Part shown: piece by piece, positions 36,375 through 44,799 of the stretch
Layout of the letters: each line of letters begins with the position of its first letter
Position numbering within the stretch: the first letter of the stretch is position 1
DNA from: Sphingopyxis sp. HIX
Lineage (GTDB): Bacteria > Pseudomonadota > Alphaproteobacteria > Sphingomonadales > Sphingomonadaceae
Reading direction: 5' to 3'
Assembly (NCBI RefSeq): GCF_001468285.1
Contig: NZ_LNSB01000001.1
Location: forward strand, 240,086-304,085
DNA length: 64,000 nt
Translations under genes and position numbers: made by a program
The notes under the pieces: model-generated
Seen by the model: the letters and a program-made list of their open reading frames with translations, nothing else
Databases searched by the model: none
Told to the model about the DNA's origin: nothing

Positions 36375-37343
36375 CTAGCCCGCGATCTTCGCGCGCACTT
36401 CCTCCGCCTGGCGCATGATATTCGCGACCAGCTCGGCGCAGGTCGGGATGTCGTGGATCAGCGCCTGGCTCTGGCCGCTGGTCCAGATGCCGCCATCGAC
36501 GTCACCGTCGCGCAGAACATTCTCGCGCCCGCGCACGCCCGCCATCAGATGGCGGACATCGTCGAAGGTCTTGGTCGGGTCGCGCTGGATCGCAGCAACC
36601 TCGTCCGACACCGCATTCTTCGCGACGCGCGCCGTGTTGCGCAGCGTGCGGCCAACGAGCACCGTGTCGGTCTCGGTCGCATCGACGATGCGCTGCTTCA
36701 CATTCTGATGGATCTGCGCCTCGACCGTCGCGCAGAAGCGCGTGCCCATGTTCACCGCATCGGCGCCCAATGCGAGCGCAGCGACCAGGCTGCGCCCGTC
36801 GGCCATGCCGCCCGAGGCGACGATCGGCACGTCGGGCAAGGCGTCGACCGTCGCGGGCAGCAGCACGACCAGCCCAACATCGTCCTCGCCGGGGTGTCCT
36901 GCGCATTCGAAGCCGTCGATGCTGATCATGTCGACGCCCTTCTTCACCGCCGACACCGAGTGGCGCACCGAGGTGCATTTGTGGATCACCGTGACATCGG
37001 CTTCCTTGAAGCGCGGCAGGTGATCGGTCGGGGCGCGGCCTGCGGTCTCGACGATCTTGATCCCGCTCGCGATGATCGCCTCGCGATATTCGTCATAGGG
37101 AATGGGGTTGATCGACGGCAGCAGCGTGAGGTTCACGCCGAAGGGCTTGTCGGTCAGCTTGCGCGTCGCCTCGATCTCGTCGAACAAGGCCTGCCCCGTC
37201 GGATACATATGCGCGGTGATGAAGCCGAGCGCGCCGGCATTGGCGACCGCGGCGACGAGCGGGCCGTATCCCACGCCGGTCATCCCGCCCATCAGGATCG
37301 GGGTTTCGATGCCGAACTTCTCGGTAATGCGCGTCTTGATCAA
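36375..37343 (-). CDS. Nitronate monooxygenase / 2-nitropropane dioxygenase-like flavoprotein
   Basis: 322-residue TIM-barrel FMN protein. Glycine-rich N-terminal strand GGMTGVGYGPLVAAVANAGALGFI, then GFECAGHPGEDDVG with the conserved His, IVASGGMADGRSLVAALALGADAVNMGTRF as FMN-phosphate site. It likely oxidises alkyl nitronates, or reduces enoyl-CoA as in related FabK-like proteins. TTG 37343 is chosen because GGGAGGAAG stands 2 to 5 nt upstream and family alignment begins 'IKTRITEKFGIETPI'; there is no suitable ATG. Confidence 0.88.
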   Translation of the reverse strand: MIKTRITEKFGIETPILMGGMTGVGYGPLVAAVANAGALGFITAHMYPTGQALFDEIEATRKLTDKPFGVNLTLLPSINPIPYDEYREAIIASGIKIVETAGRAPTDHLPRFKEADVTVIHKCTSVRHSVSAVKKGVDMISIDGFECAGHPGEDDVGLVVLLPATVDALPDVPIVASGGMADGRSLVAALALGADAVNMGTRFCATVEAQIHQNVKQRIVDATETDTVLVGRTLRNTARVAKNAVSDEVAAIQRDPTKTFDDVRHLMAGVRGRENVLRDGDVDGGIWTSGQSQALIHDIPTCAELVANIMRQAEEVRAKIAG

Positions 37344-37485
37344 GGCTTCCTCCCGTCGTTTCGTCGCAAGGCCCTTGGCGCGGCGGCGCAGCGTGATCAA
37401 GCCTGATAATCGCACGCGCCTATGGCCAGCCGCACGGGCTTGGGGCAGGATGAGATTTCGGTCACGGCAGCAGGGAGATAGAGAC

Positions 37486-39183
37486 ATGGCGTACAGACGG
37501 CGGATCGCGGGGTCGCTGGCGCTGGTGGCGAGCCTGTTCGCGCTGACCGCGGCGCAGGCGGCCGAGGACGCCGCCTATGACGTCGTCATCCGCGGCGGCA
37601 CGATCTATGACGGGTCGGGCAAGGCGCCGGTGACGGGCGACGTCGCGATCAAGGACGACCGTATCGTCGCGGTCGGTACCGTCGCGGGCAAGGGTCGCAG
37701 CGAGGTCGCGGCTGCGGGCATGGCGGTGGCGCCGGGCTTCATCAACATGCTGAGCTGGGCGACCGAATCCTTGATCGCCGACCCCAGGAGCCAGAGCGAC
37801 ATCCGCCAGGGCGTCACGCTCGAGGTGATGGGCGAGGGCTGGTCGATGGGGCCGATGAACGCGGAAATGAAGCGGCAGGAGACCGAGCGGCAGGGCGATA
37901 TCAAATATGCCATCGGCTGGACCAGCCTCGGCGATTATCTCTCCTGGCTCGAGAAGCGCGGGGTCGCGACCAATGTCGCGAGCTTCGTCGGCGCCGCGAC
38001 GGTGCGCGTGCACGAGCTCGGCGAAGGCGATGTCGACCCGACCCCCGAGCAGCTCGGCAAGATGCGCGCGCTGGTGCGGCAGGCGATGGACGAGGGCGCG
38101 CTCGGCGTCGGCAGCTCGCTGATCTACGCCCCCGGCTCCTATGCCGAGACCGACGAGCTCGTCGCGCTGACCAGCGAGGCGGCGCAATGCGGCGGCATGT
38201 ATATCAGCCATATGCGCTCGGAGGGCGACCGGCTCGAGGAAGCGGTCGACGAGCTGATCGACATCTCGCGCCGCTCGGGCGCGCCCGCCGAAATCTATCA
38301 TCTCAAAATGGCGGGCCGCGCCAATTGGGGAAAATTGGATTCGGTCGTGCAGAAGATCGAGGCTGCGCGCGCCGCGGGGCAGCGCATCACCACCGACATG
38401 TATCTCTACACCGCGGGGGCGACGGGGCTCGACGCCGCGATGCCGACCTGGGTGCAGGCGGGCGGGCTCGAGGCGTGGATCGAGCGGCTGAAGGATCCCG
38501 AAATCCGCGTGCGCGTCGCCGCCGAGATGCAGAAGCCGGGGAGCGACTGGGAAAATCTCTATATCGGCGCGGGCGCCGACAAGATGATCCTGTCGGGCTT
38601 CAAGAACGAGAAGCTCAAGCCGCTCACCGGCAAGACGCTCGCCGAGGTCGCGGCGATGCGCGGCAAGTCGCCCGAGGAGACCGCGATGGACCTCGTCGTC
38701 GAAGACGGCTCGCGCGTCGGCACCGTCTATTTCCTGATGTCCGAGGATAATGTGCGCAAGCAGGTCCAGCTGCCGTGGATGAGCTTCGGTTCGGATGCGG
38801 CGTCGCAGGCCACCGAAGGCGTGTTCCTGAAATCGGGCGCGCATCCGCGCACCTACGGCAATTTTGCCCGCCTGCTCGGCCGCTACGTCCGCGACGAGAA
38901 GCTCATTTCGCTCGAGGAAGCGGTGCACCGGCTGACCGCGATGCCCGCGGCGAACCTGGGCATCAAGGAACGCGGCGCGCTCAAACCCGGCTATTATGCC
39001 GATGTCGTGGTGTTCGACCCCGCGAAAATCGCCGACCGCGCGACTTTCGAAAGCCCGCACCAATATTCGGTCGGGGTGCGCGAGGTCTTCGTCAACGGCG
39101 TGGCGGCGCTCAAGGACGGCGAACCCACCGGCGCCACCCCCGGCCGCGCGGTGCGCGGCGCGGGATATGGCAAGTGCCGCTGA
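37486..39183 (+). CDS. Exported amidohydrolase, N-acyl-D-amino-acid deacylase-like
   Basis: 565 residues with a signal peptide (ALVASLFALTAAQAAE). It has the metal-dependent hydrolase small beta domain (YDVVIRGGTIYDGSG), then motifs matching D-aminoacylase metal ligands: YISHMRSEG, YHLKMAG and FGSDAASQA. The N-terminal HxH motif of the family (PGFIDxHxH) is replaced by PGFINMLSW at about 83-91, and the usual Cys ligand region reads MGEGWSMGP. So only the second metal site looks complete. Periplasmic hydrolase of peptides or N-acyl amino acids is likely. Confidence 0.85.
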   Translation: MAYRRRIAGSLALVASLFALTAAQAAEDAAYDVVIRGGTIYDGSGKAPVTGDVAIKDDRIVAVGTVAGKGRSEVAAAGMAVAPGFINMLSWATESLIADPRSQSDIRQGVTLEVMGEGWSMGPMNAEMKRQETERQGDIKYAIGWTSLGDYLSWLEKRGVATNVASFVGAATVRVHELGEGDVDPTPEQLGKMRALVRQAMDEGALGVGSSLIYAPGSYAETDELVALTSEAAQCGGMYISHMRSEGDRLEEAVDELIDISRRSGAPAEIYHLKMAGRANWGKLDSVVQKIEAARAAGQRITTDMYLYTAGATGLDAAMPTWVQAGGLEAWIERLKDPEIRVRVAAEMQKPGSDWENLYIGAGADKMILSGFKNEKLKPLTGKTLAEVAAMRGKSPEETAMDLVVEDGSRVGTVYFLMSEDNVRKQVQLPWMSFGSDAASQATEGVFLKSGAHPRTYGNFARLLGRYVRDEKLISLEEAVHRLTAMPAANLGIKERGALKPGYYADVVVFDPAKIADRATFESPHQYSVGVREVFVNGVAALKDGEPTGATPGRAVRGAGYGKCR

Positions 39184-39323
39184 GAATCGCCCGCCGCTAG
39201 CATGGCGAACGGATCGGGGGCCGCTTCGCCCTCGACGACGTCCCGGGCAACGGCTCGACACCGATCCACCGCTCGCCGCAGGGCTGGCCTATCGGGACGC
39301 GCGCGGCCTATCGCACCAGCCAT

Positions 39324-40271
39324 TCAGGCGCCGGCGGCGTCCTGCGCGGGCGCGCCTTGCTCACCCGCGGCGAGGTTTCGGGCTTCCCACTCCTTATAGG
39401 TCTGTCCCGTCTGTTCATTCTTCCATTCGATCGTGCCATTGGCAGGACGACCGTTCACCACCGCCGCGGCAGCGCTGGGGCTTTTGAACGCGTAATTTTC
39501 GGCGAAGACGCTGCGCGCGCCGTCCGGCCTGAGCACGCCCGAGCGCTTCAGCTCCGCGTGGAGCTGGCCGTAGCTCGTCGCTTCCGAGCCGACCCCTTCC
39601 CAGTCGAGGCGCGCCAATGAGCCCGCCTCCACGACAAATTCCCCCGCCTCCAGAAACGCCTTCGCGCGCAGACCATGCTTCTTCGTTTCCAGAAAAAATT
39701 GTGGAACCTGGCCCGAAGGCCCGGCGATCCGAATGACTCCGGCACCGGCACCCTTCGTCGCCGGCCTCGTGCGCTCGATAAACATGTCGACGCGCACGGC
39801 GGGAAGCACGATCAGCAGATTTTCGATGAACGCTTCCATCTTGGCCGCGTCGGCTTCGGCGAGCTTCGGCACGGGAGGCGCCGTGCCGTTTTCAAGTTCG
39901 ACCCGCCGAATCCCCCGAGCCTCCGCAATCAAGCGGGCCTCCAGATACCGGACATGGGCCTTGTTCAACTTGTCCCCCGCGGTAGTGATGAAAATTACGC
40001 TGTTCCACCAGTCCTTCTTCACGTCGTGGTTCTTCAGCCGACCGCCGACATCGTCGCTTTCGCCGATATAGGCGAAGGGCGTGCCGTCGCGGTCACCGAT
40101 GAGGATATAGACGCCCGTGCATTTTGGCTCCGACCGCTTCAGCGCATCGCCCAGCTGGGTGCGCGGGACCATCAGAACATGACCAGTCCAATTGTAGAGT
40201 TCCGCCGTAACCATGCCGTCGGGATGACCATCGACATAGAATAGTTCGAGGGACTGACCCTTCAGGCTCAT
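39324..40271 (-). CDS. GIY-YIG nuclease family protein with C-terminal DUF4357
   Basis: 315 residues. The GIY-YIG core is in CTGVYILIGDRDGTPFAYIGES, with the Arg in GGRLKNHD and the metal-binding Glu in VRYLEARLIAEA. DUF4357 occupies about 235-300 (VLRPDGARSVFAENYAFKSPSAAA). Such proteins often accompany restriction-modification genes. Start ATG 40271 has GGGGGAG upstream. It lies next to the tRNA fragment, just outside the integrated element. Whether it cuts DNA is not known. Confidence 0.85.
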   Translation of the reverse strand: MSLKGQSLELFYVDGHPDGMVTAELYNWTGHVLMVPRTQLGDALKRSEPKCTGVYILIGDRDGTPFAYIGESDDVGGRLKNHDVKKDWWNSVIFITTAGDKLNKAHVRYLEARLIAEARGIRRVELENGTAPPVPKLAEADAAKMEAFIENLLIVLPAVRVDMFIERTRPATKGAGAGVIRIAGPSGQVPQFFLETKKHGLRAKAFLEAGEFVVEAGSLARLDWEGVGSEATSYGQLHAELKRSGVLRPDGARSVFAENYAFKSPSAAAAVVNGRPANGTIEWKNEQTGQTYKEWEARNLAAGEQGAPAQDAAGA

Positions 40272-40548
40272 CAACCATCTCCCCCGACGGTCGGCTCGCG
40301 CCGCGCCGCCGACACCGTCTTGCCATGCTCGCTGGCGATCCCCTCGAGCGTTTCCTGTCCCAGCGCCAGCAGCCGCCCGCGCCGCACGCCCGCCGGCTCC
40401 GGACCTTCCTTAGCAGCGGGATCGTAGAATGGGAGGAGTTTGCGACCGCGAGGGATGCCGCCGGCCGCCGGCACATGCCACCCGCCCCGGGGGGGGCCAC
40501 TCTCATGCCCTATAAAATGGTAAGGATTGCCCAAAATCATTGGGAAAA
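40272..40548. other. No supported gene
   Basis: A reverse-strand frame is open here and continues through the tRNA fragment, ending at the GIY-YIG start (TGATG). It has no convincing start codon or ribosome-binding site and no family resemblance. It contains a CCCC-rich run (40483-40500). If translated at all, a GTG near 40473 giving about 66 residues is the best candidate. Confidence 0.4.
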
Positions 40549-40593
40549 TGGCGCACCCGAAGGGATTCGAACCCCTGGCCTCTGCCTTCGGAG
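40549..40593 (-). other. tRNA-Arg(CCG) 3' fragment, probable integration (att) site
   Basis: Read on the minus strand this 45-nt stretch runs from the anticodon loop (CT-CCG-AA) through GGCAG, the T arm (GGTTCGAATCC) and acceptor strand to CCA. That is the 3' part of tRNA-Arg with anticodon CCG. The matching 5' half (acceptor GCACCCG, D arm and 5' anticodon stem) is absent on the higher-coordinate side. A tyrosine recombinase gene starts 180 nt away. This is the usual remnant left when an element integrates at the 3' end of a tRNA gene. Confidence 0.8.
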
Positions 40594-40773
40594 GGAATAT
40601 GGCTAGCTCCGCCAATAAGCGCAAGGAGCCGCCGATGTCCGCCTATCTCCCTGTAAACGCTAAACAATTTGCATTTCTTCTCCGCCAAAGCTACTCTTCT
40701 CCCCGCCACTGTTTTCGCCCGCGTGCTTACGTGGTGCTTACGCGAGAGGAAACGCTAGGGTCGGAGGAAGCCC

Positions 40774-42135
40774 ATGCCTAAGCTCACGAAACGGGTCGTC
40801 GACGCCGCGGACAGTCGCGCGAAAGATTACGTCATTTGGGACGACGAACTGCCCGGCTTTGGCCTCCGAGTATTCGCATCCGGCAAGCGCAGCTATGTCA
40901 TCCAGTACAGGCTCGGCAAGCGGTCGCGTCGCTTCACAATCGGATTGCACGGCGTCTGGACACCAGAGCGCGCTCGCCAAGAGGCGAAGGTCCAGTTGGG
41001 CAGGATCGCTCAAGGCGACGACCCGGCCGAAGAGAAGCAGCTCGACAGCAAAGCGATTACCGTTAAGGAACTGTGTGACCTTTACGTCGCCGATCTTAAA
41101 GCCGGCCTCATTCTTGGAAAGGGCGGGCGCCCCAAGAAAGCCAGCACCATTCTCTCCGACACGGGGCGCATCGAGCGCCACATCATTCCTCTGCTTGGTA
41201 CGCATAGGGTCAAGGATCTGGTGAAAGCGGACATCACGAAGGCCCTGAAGGACATCATGGCCGGCAAGACCCGCTGCAGCGTCAAGACGAGGAAGCTTCG
41301 CGGTCGCGCTATCGTGCGAGGTGGAGCGGGCACGGCAACGCGCACCATCGGACTTTTTGGTGGAATACTGACCTATGCAGTCGAGGCTGGCATCATCGAT
41401 ACCAATCCAGCGCACGGTGTGAGGCGGCCGAAGGACAACGTGCGCGCACGACGGCTGAGCGAGGCCGAATATCGGTTGCTCGGCGAAATTCTCACGCAGG
41501 CTGCTGAAAATGAGAAGTATGAGCTATCGGTCGACATCATCCGCCAGCTTGCGCTGACAGGATGCCGCCGCACGGAGATGGTCACGCTTGCTTGGTCTGA
41601 AGCCGACACGAGCGCGAGCTGCCTCCGCCTCGTTGACAGCAAGGAAGGAGGCTCAATCCGTCCGATCGGCCTACCGGTCGTTGAATACCTGGAAGCTAGC
41701 CGGAGAACTCGCTCAGGAACCTACGTGTTTCCTGGACACGGCGACGACAACGCGTTCGGAAGCCTTCCTAACCACTGGGACCAGATCTTCAAAGCAACGC
41801 CGCTAGCCGACATCACACCACACGTCTTGCGGCACAGCTTTGCCAGCATTGCAAACGATCTCGGCTTTACCGAGGTCACTATCGCTGCTCTGGTCGGCCA
41901 TTCGAAGGGCTCCGTCACCAGCAACTACATACACACGCTCGACACGGCGCTGATCATGGCCGCTGATACCATCTCCGGCTACATCCAAGGCCTCCTAGAC
42001 GGCATTGAATTCAAACAAACTGCCTATGCCGTGGATCGGGATTCTCGGCGCGCAGCACTCGCTCGCTTCTTGCAGCAGGCTGCGGCACCGGACGCTGCCG
42101 GCGCGGCGAATGACGAGCAACGCGCCGCGGCGTAA
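40774..42135 (+). CDS. Tyrosine-type site-specific integrase
   Basis: 453 residues. N-terminal DUF4102-like arm-binding domain (LPGFGLRVFASGKRSYVIQYRLG), a core-binding domain and a catalytic domain with Arg in GCRRTEM, HVLRHSFAS (HxxR), VGHSKG (His) and the nucleophile Tyr in SNYIHT. CGGAGGAAG precedes the ATG. It belongs to the P4-like phage/island integrases that recombine at tRNA 3' ends, in agreement with the tRNA-Arg fragment 180 nt upstream. Confidence 0.95.
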   Translation: MPKLTKRVVDAADSRAKDYVIWDDELPGFGLRVFASGKRSYVIQYRLGKRSRRFTIGLHGVWTPERARQEAKVQLGRIAQGDDPAEEKQLDSKAITVKELCDLYVADLKAGLILGKGGRPKKASTILSDTGRIERHIIPLLGTHRVKDLVKADITKALKDIMAGKTRCSVKTRKLRGRAIVRGGAGTATRTIGLFGGILTYAVEAGIIDTNPAHGVRRPKDNVRARRLSEAEYRLLGEILTQAAENEKYELSVDIIRQLALTGCRRTEMVTLAWSEADTSASCLRLVDSKEGGSIRPIGLPVVEYLEASRRTRSGTYVFPGHGDDNAFGSLPNHWDQIFKATPLADITPHVLRHSFASIANDLGFTEVTIAALVGHSKGSVTSNYIHTLDTALIMAADTISGYIQGLLDGIEFKQTAYAVDRDSRRAALARFLQQAAAPDAAGAANDEQRAAA

Positions 42136-42141
42136 TGCTTA

Positions 42142-42184
42142 GCAAGTGGCGGTCGCACTCTAGACGAGGAATGCCGCCACTTGC
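42142..42184. repeat. Perfect 11-bp inverted repeat after integrase
   Basis: GCAAGTGGCGG (42142-42152) and CCGCCACTTGC (42174-42184) are perfect arms with a 21-nt spacer. They lie between the integrase stop and the AbiE operator. Could act as a terminator hairpin (no U-tract) or as a second protein-binding site. Confidence 0.6.
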
Positions 42185-42216
42185 ATGTCAGAAAAACTTG
42201 CCTTATTTTCTGACAT
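42185..42216. promoter_or_regulatory. AbiEi operator candidate, ATGTCAGAAAA inverted repeat
   Basis: Perfect 11-bp arms, ATGTCAGAAAA (42185-42195) and TTTTCTGACAT (42206-42216), with a 10-nt spacer, ending directly at the ATG of the antitoxin gene. AbiEi antitoxins are known to bind inverted repeats in their own promoter and repress transcription. Confidence 0.65.
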
Positions 42217-42846
42217 ATGAAGACGCTAAACGCCTCAGTCCCCGACCGGCTCATGAAACGCGTCCGCGCCAGCGGACGTGGCAGCGTCTTCACGCCTAGC
42301 GACTTCCTCACAGTTGCCGCCCGCTCTTCTGTCGATCAGGCACTCTCCCGATTAGTGAAGGGCGGACAGCTCCGGCGGCTTGCGCGTGGGCTTTACGACT
42401 TTCCCAAGCTGCACCCGAAACTTGGGGCGTTGTCACCCGCGCCGGACGATGTCGCCCACGCTCTTGCGCGGGAGACCGGCTCGCAGGTGCAGATCTCCGG
42501 AGCGCGCGCAGCGAACGCGCTCGGCCTTTCGACCCAGGTCCCGGCACAAAGCACTTATCTGACCGACGGCCCGTCGCGGCGCGTCGTGCTGGGAAAGCGC
42601 GTCGTCGACCTTCGTCACGCCTCGCCCAAGCATCTGATCGCACCGGGCAGCCCCGCCGGGACGGTGGTTCAGGCGCTTCGTCATGTCGGCCCCGTTCGGG
42701 CGGCTGACGTCGCGCAGGTCGCGGCGCGCCGGCTTTCGGCCAACGACAAGAAGACGTTGGCCTCAACCGCCGTTCAAGCGCCCGCCTGGATGCGACCCAC
42801 GCTCGTCTCGATTGCCCACGCAGCGGTGGCCGATATCGATGGATGA
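42217..42846 (+). CDS. abiEi: Type IV toxin-antitoxin AbiEi-family antitoxin (DUF6088-like)
   Basis: 209 residues. N-terminal winged-helix-like part RASGRGSVFTPSDFLTVAARSSVDQALSRLVKGG followed by QLRRLARGLYDFPKLHPKLG, the hallmark of DUF6088/AbiEi-like antitoxins. The C-terminal half is alpha/beta with a Lys/Arg-rich stretch. It counteracts AbiEii without binding it in known systems and autoregulates. Its stop overlaps the toxin start by 8 nt. It is the first defence gene after the integrase. Confidence 0.85.
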   Translation: MKTLNASVPDRLMKRVRASGRGSVFTPSDFLTVAARSSVDQALSRLVKGGQLRRLARGLYDFPKLHPKLGALSPAPDDVAHALARETGSQVQISGARAANALGLSTQVPAQSTYLTDGPSRRVVLGKRVVDLRHASPKHLIAPGSPAGTVVQALRHVGPVRAADVAQVAARRLSANDKKTLASTAVQAPAWMRPTLVSIAHAAVADIDG

Positions 42847-43876
42847 TGTCGCCCGCCTTCCCACCGACGATCGTGCAGCTCTTTTCGGGGAGACCGGCGC
42901 CGGGCGGGGCGTCGCCAATACGATCATCGAAAAGGACTTCTGGGTATGTTGGAGCCTGAAGCGCCTGTTCGGTCTACCGAAGGGCACCACGGCAACCCTC
43001 GTTTTTAAGGGCGGCACGTCGCTCTCCAAAGCGTTCAACGCTATTCGCCGATTCTCCGAGGACATCGACTTGTCGTTCGACCGTGCCGAACTCGGATACA
43101 CCGGCGAGCGCGACCCCGATAAGGAGGGGATCAGCAAGAAGCAGGCGGCTCGGCTGATCGACGACCTAGTCAGCGATGTCGAGCAGCACATCGCCGAGCG
43201 ACTTCTGCCAGCGCTTCGCGCCGCGATCGTCGAACAACTCGGTGAGCCGACCGAAAGCGAGTGGTCGCTAGAGATAGACGCCGGTGACGCGCAGACCGTC
43301 AACTTCCACTATCCGACCGCGCTGCCTACCGCCGAATACGAAGGCATGGCCTACATCACGCCGCGCGTGAAATTCGAGCTCGGCGCGCGCGGCGATCCCT
43401 GGCCGACAGAGGAGAAAGTCATCCGCCCCTACGCGGCCGACGACTATCCAGACTTCTTCACCGATCCCGACACCAGCGTGACCGTGCTGTCAGCGAGGCG
43501 GACCTTCTGGGAGAAGGCGACCGCGCTCCATGCGGAGGCGCATCGCCCCGCCGGGTCACCCACGCCGCTGTATTTCTCGCGGCACTTTTATGACCTCGCC
43601 ATGCTTCTCGAGACGGACGACGGCCAAGCCGCCGCTGCCGATCTCGGTTTGCTGGTGCAGGTGGCGCGCCACAAAGCCACGTTCTTTCGTTCGGGTTGGG
43701 CCAATTACGAAACGGCACGGCCAGGCACGCTCCAGCTCATGCCGGACGGCGCTCGGGCCAAAGATCTGCGAGCCGATTATCGGGCGATGATGCCGATGAT
43801 GTTTGACCAGACACCGCTTTCATTCGACGACGTACTCGCGAGAATTGCCGCGCTTGAAAAAACGATCAACAGCTAA
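42839..43876 (+). CDS. abiEii: Nucleotidyltransferase AbiEii/AbiGii-family toxin
   Basis: 345 residues with the nucleotidyltransferase signature GGTSLSK at 58-64 and SEDIDLSF at 73-80 (catalytic D75 and D77). AbiEii toxins transfer nucleotides (to tRNA in related MenT-type enzymes), stop growth, and protect the population against phage or stabilise mobile elements. ATG 42839 is inside the end of the antitoxin gene, so the pair is co-translated. Product length agrees with DUF1814 members. Confidence 0.9.
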   Translation: MDDVARLPTDDRAALFGETGAGRGVANTIIEKDFWVCWSLKRLFGLPKGTTATLVFKGGTSLSKAFNAIRRFSEDIDLSFDRAELGYTGERDPDKEGISKKQAARLIDDLVSDVEQHIAERLLPALRAAIVEQLGEPTESEWSLEIDAGDAQTVNFHYPTALPTAEYEGMAYITPRVKFELGARGDPWPTEEKVIRPYAADDYPDFFTDPDTSVTVLSARRTFWEKATALHAEAHRPAGSPTPLYFSRHFYDLAMLLETDDGQAAAADLGLLVQVARHKATFFRSGWANYETARPGTLQLMPDGARAKDLRADYRAMMPMMFDQTPLSFDDVLARIAALEKTINS

Positions 43877-43977
43877 CTCAAAGCTGTCCGCTGGGGAGAA
43901 AGGACATCAGTTCGATTAGATCAATAGACCTGCGCCTCATTGACGACCTCGTCGACTTCGTCCGGGGTCCCGGCTTC

Positions 43978-44784
43978 GTGCTGGATTTCTCCGATCCCAG
44001 CTTCTCGGACTTCTTTGCCTCAGAGCTCAAGGTCAACATAGACGATCCGAAATACTCGGCCAATGGAGGGTCAAAGGGCAAGCGCCTGCGCTATTTCTTG
44101 CAGACCTGCGACGATTCGACAGCCGTCCGCGCCTTGACCGCGCTCTGGGAGCATCGCTCCGAATATCTTGCCCGGTCGGGCGGAGCTGACCCCGTCGCGA
44201 ATGCGGAGGCGCGGTATCAGGGACTGATAAACCGCCTTTCTGGCGGCGCCTCACCCCAACGTCCTGCGGCGAGCCCGTCGCCTCCCCCTGTCGATCGGCA
44301 AGCGGTCGCGAAGATTAAGTCCGACCTCCTTCGCGTCACCACGCTCGCACCTCATGCGCGCGGCTATGCCTTCGAAGGATTCCTGAAAGGCCTGTTCGAC
44401 GCCTTTGGCCTCGCGGCCCAAGAGCCTTTTCGGCTGCGGGGAGAGCAGATCGACGGGAGCTTCCAACTCGGAAGCGAGACCTACCTTGTCGAGGCAAAGT
44501 GGCACGGCCAGCCGATGGGCGTCGCCGAGCTGCACACCTTCCATGGCAAGATCGAGCAAAAGGCCGCCTGGACCCGCGGCCTGTTCGTCAGCAACAGCGG
44601 CTTCACTGAAGAGGGCCTTTCGGCCTTCGGGCGCGGCAAGCGCGTCATCTGCATGGACGGGCTCGATCTCTACGAGATGCTCGACCGTGAACTCCCACTC
44701 ACCCAAGTTCTCGAACGCAAGGTGCGCCGTGCCGCTGAAACCGGCTCGCCGTTCATGCGCGTCCGCGACCTCTTTCCTCAATGA
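43978..44784 (+). CDS. PD-(D/E)xK restriction endonuclease-like protein (Mrr-like), start uncertain
   Basis: 268 residues from the first standard start (GTG 43978). A small N-terminal domain ([20 protein letters not shown]) resembles the AbiJ-type helical modules in front of defence effectors. A Pro-rich linker (about 91-105) leads to an Mrr-like nuclease with E133, D159 (QIDGSF) and E172-A-K174 (YLVEAKW). The frame is open upstream to 43858. GGGGAG (43893-43898) and the family-like residues [23 protein letters not shown] suggest translation really begins near 43906 (ATC) or 43915 (ATT). It ends 15 nt before hamA, with GGGAGGGACGAGG between, so it is the first gene of the Hachiman operon. Confidence 0.8.
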   Translation: MLDFSDPSFSDFFASELKVNIDDPKYSANGGSKGKRLRYFLQTCDDSTAVRALTALWEHRSEYLARSGGADPVANAEARYQGLINRLSGGASPQRPAASPSPPPVDRQAVAKIKSDLLRVTTLAPHARGYAFEGFLKGLFDAFGLAAQEPFRLRGEQIDGSFQLGSETYLVEAKWHGQPMGVAELHTFHGKIEQKAAWTRGLFVSNSGFTEEGLSAFGRGKRVICMDGLDLYEMLDRELPLTQVLERKVRRAAETGSPFMRVRDLFPQ

Positions 44785-44799
44785 CCGGGAGGGACGAGG

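Noticed and set aside
39184..39323. Remnant coding frame between the amidohydrolase and GIY-YIG genes
   Set aside because: A short open stretch without start, ribosome-binding site or recognisable family; treated as intergenic.
40271..40624. Possible 117-residue reverse-strand protein before the GIY-YIG gene
   Set aside because: It reads through the tRNA-Arg fragment, and its first 25 residues are translated tRNA. No start codon with a ribosome-binding site supports the rest.
40549..40625. Complete tRNA gene
   Set aside because: Only the part from the anticodon loop to CCA is present. The sequence on the other side lacks the acceptor complement GCACCCG and a D arm, so it is a fragment.
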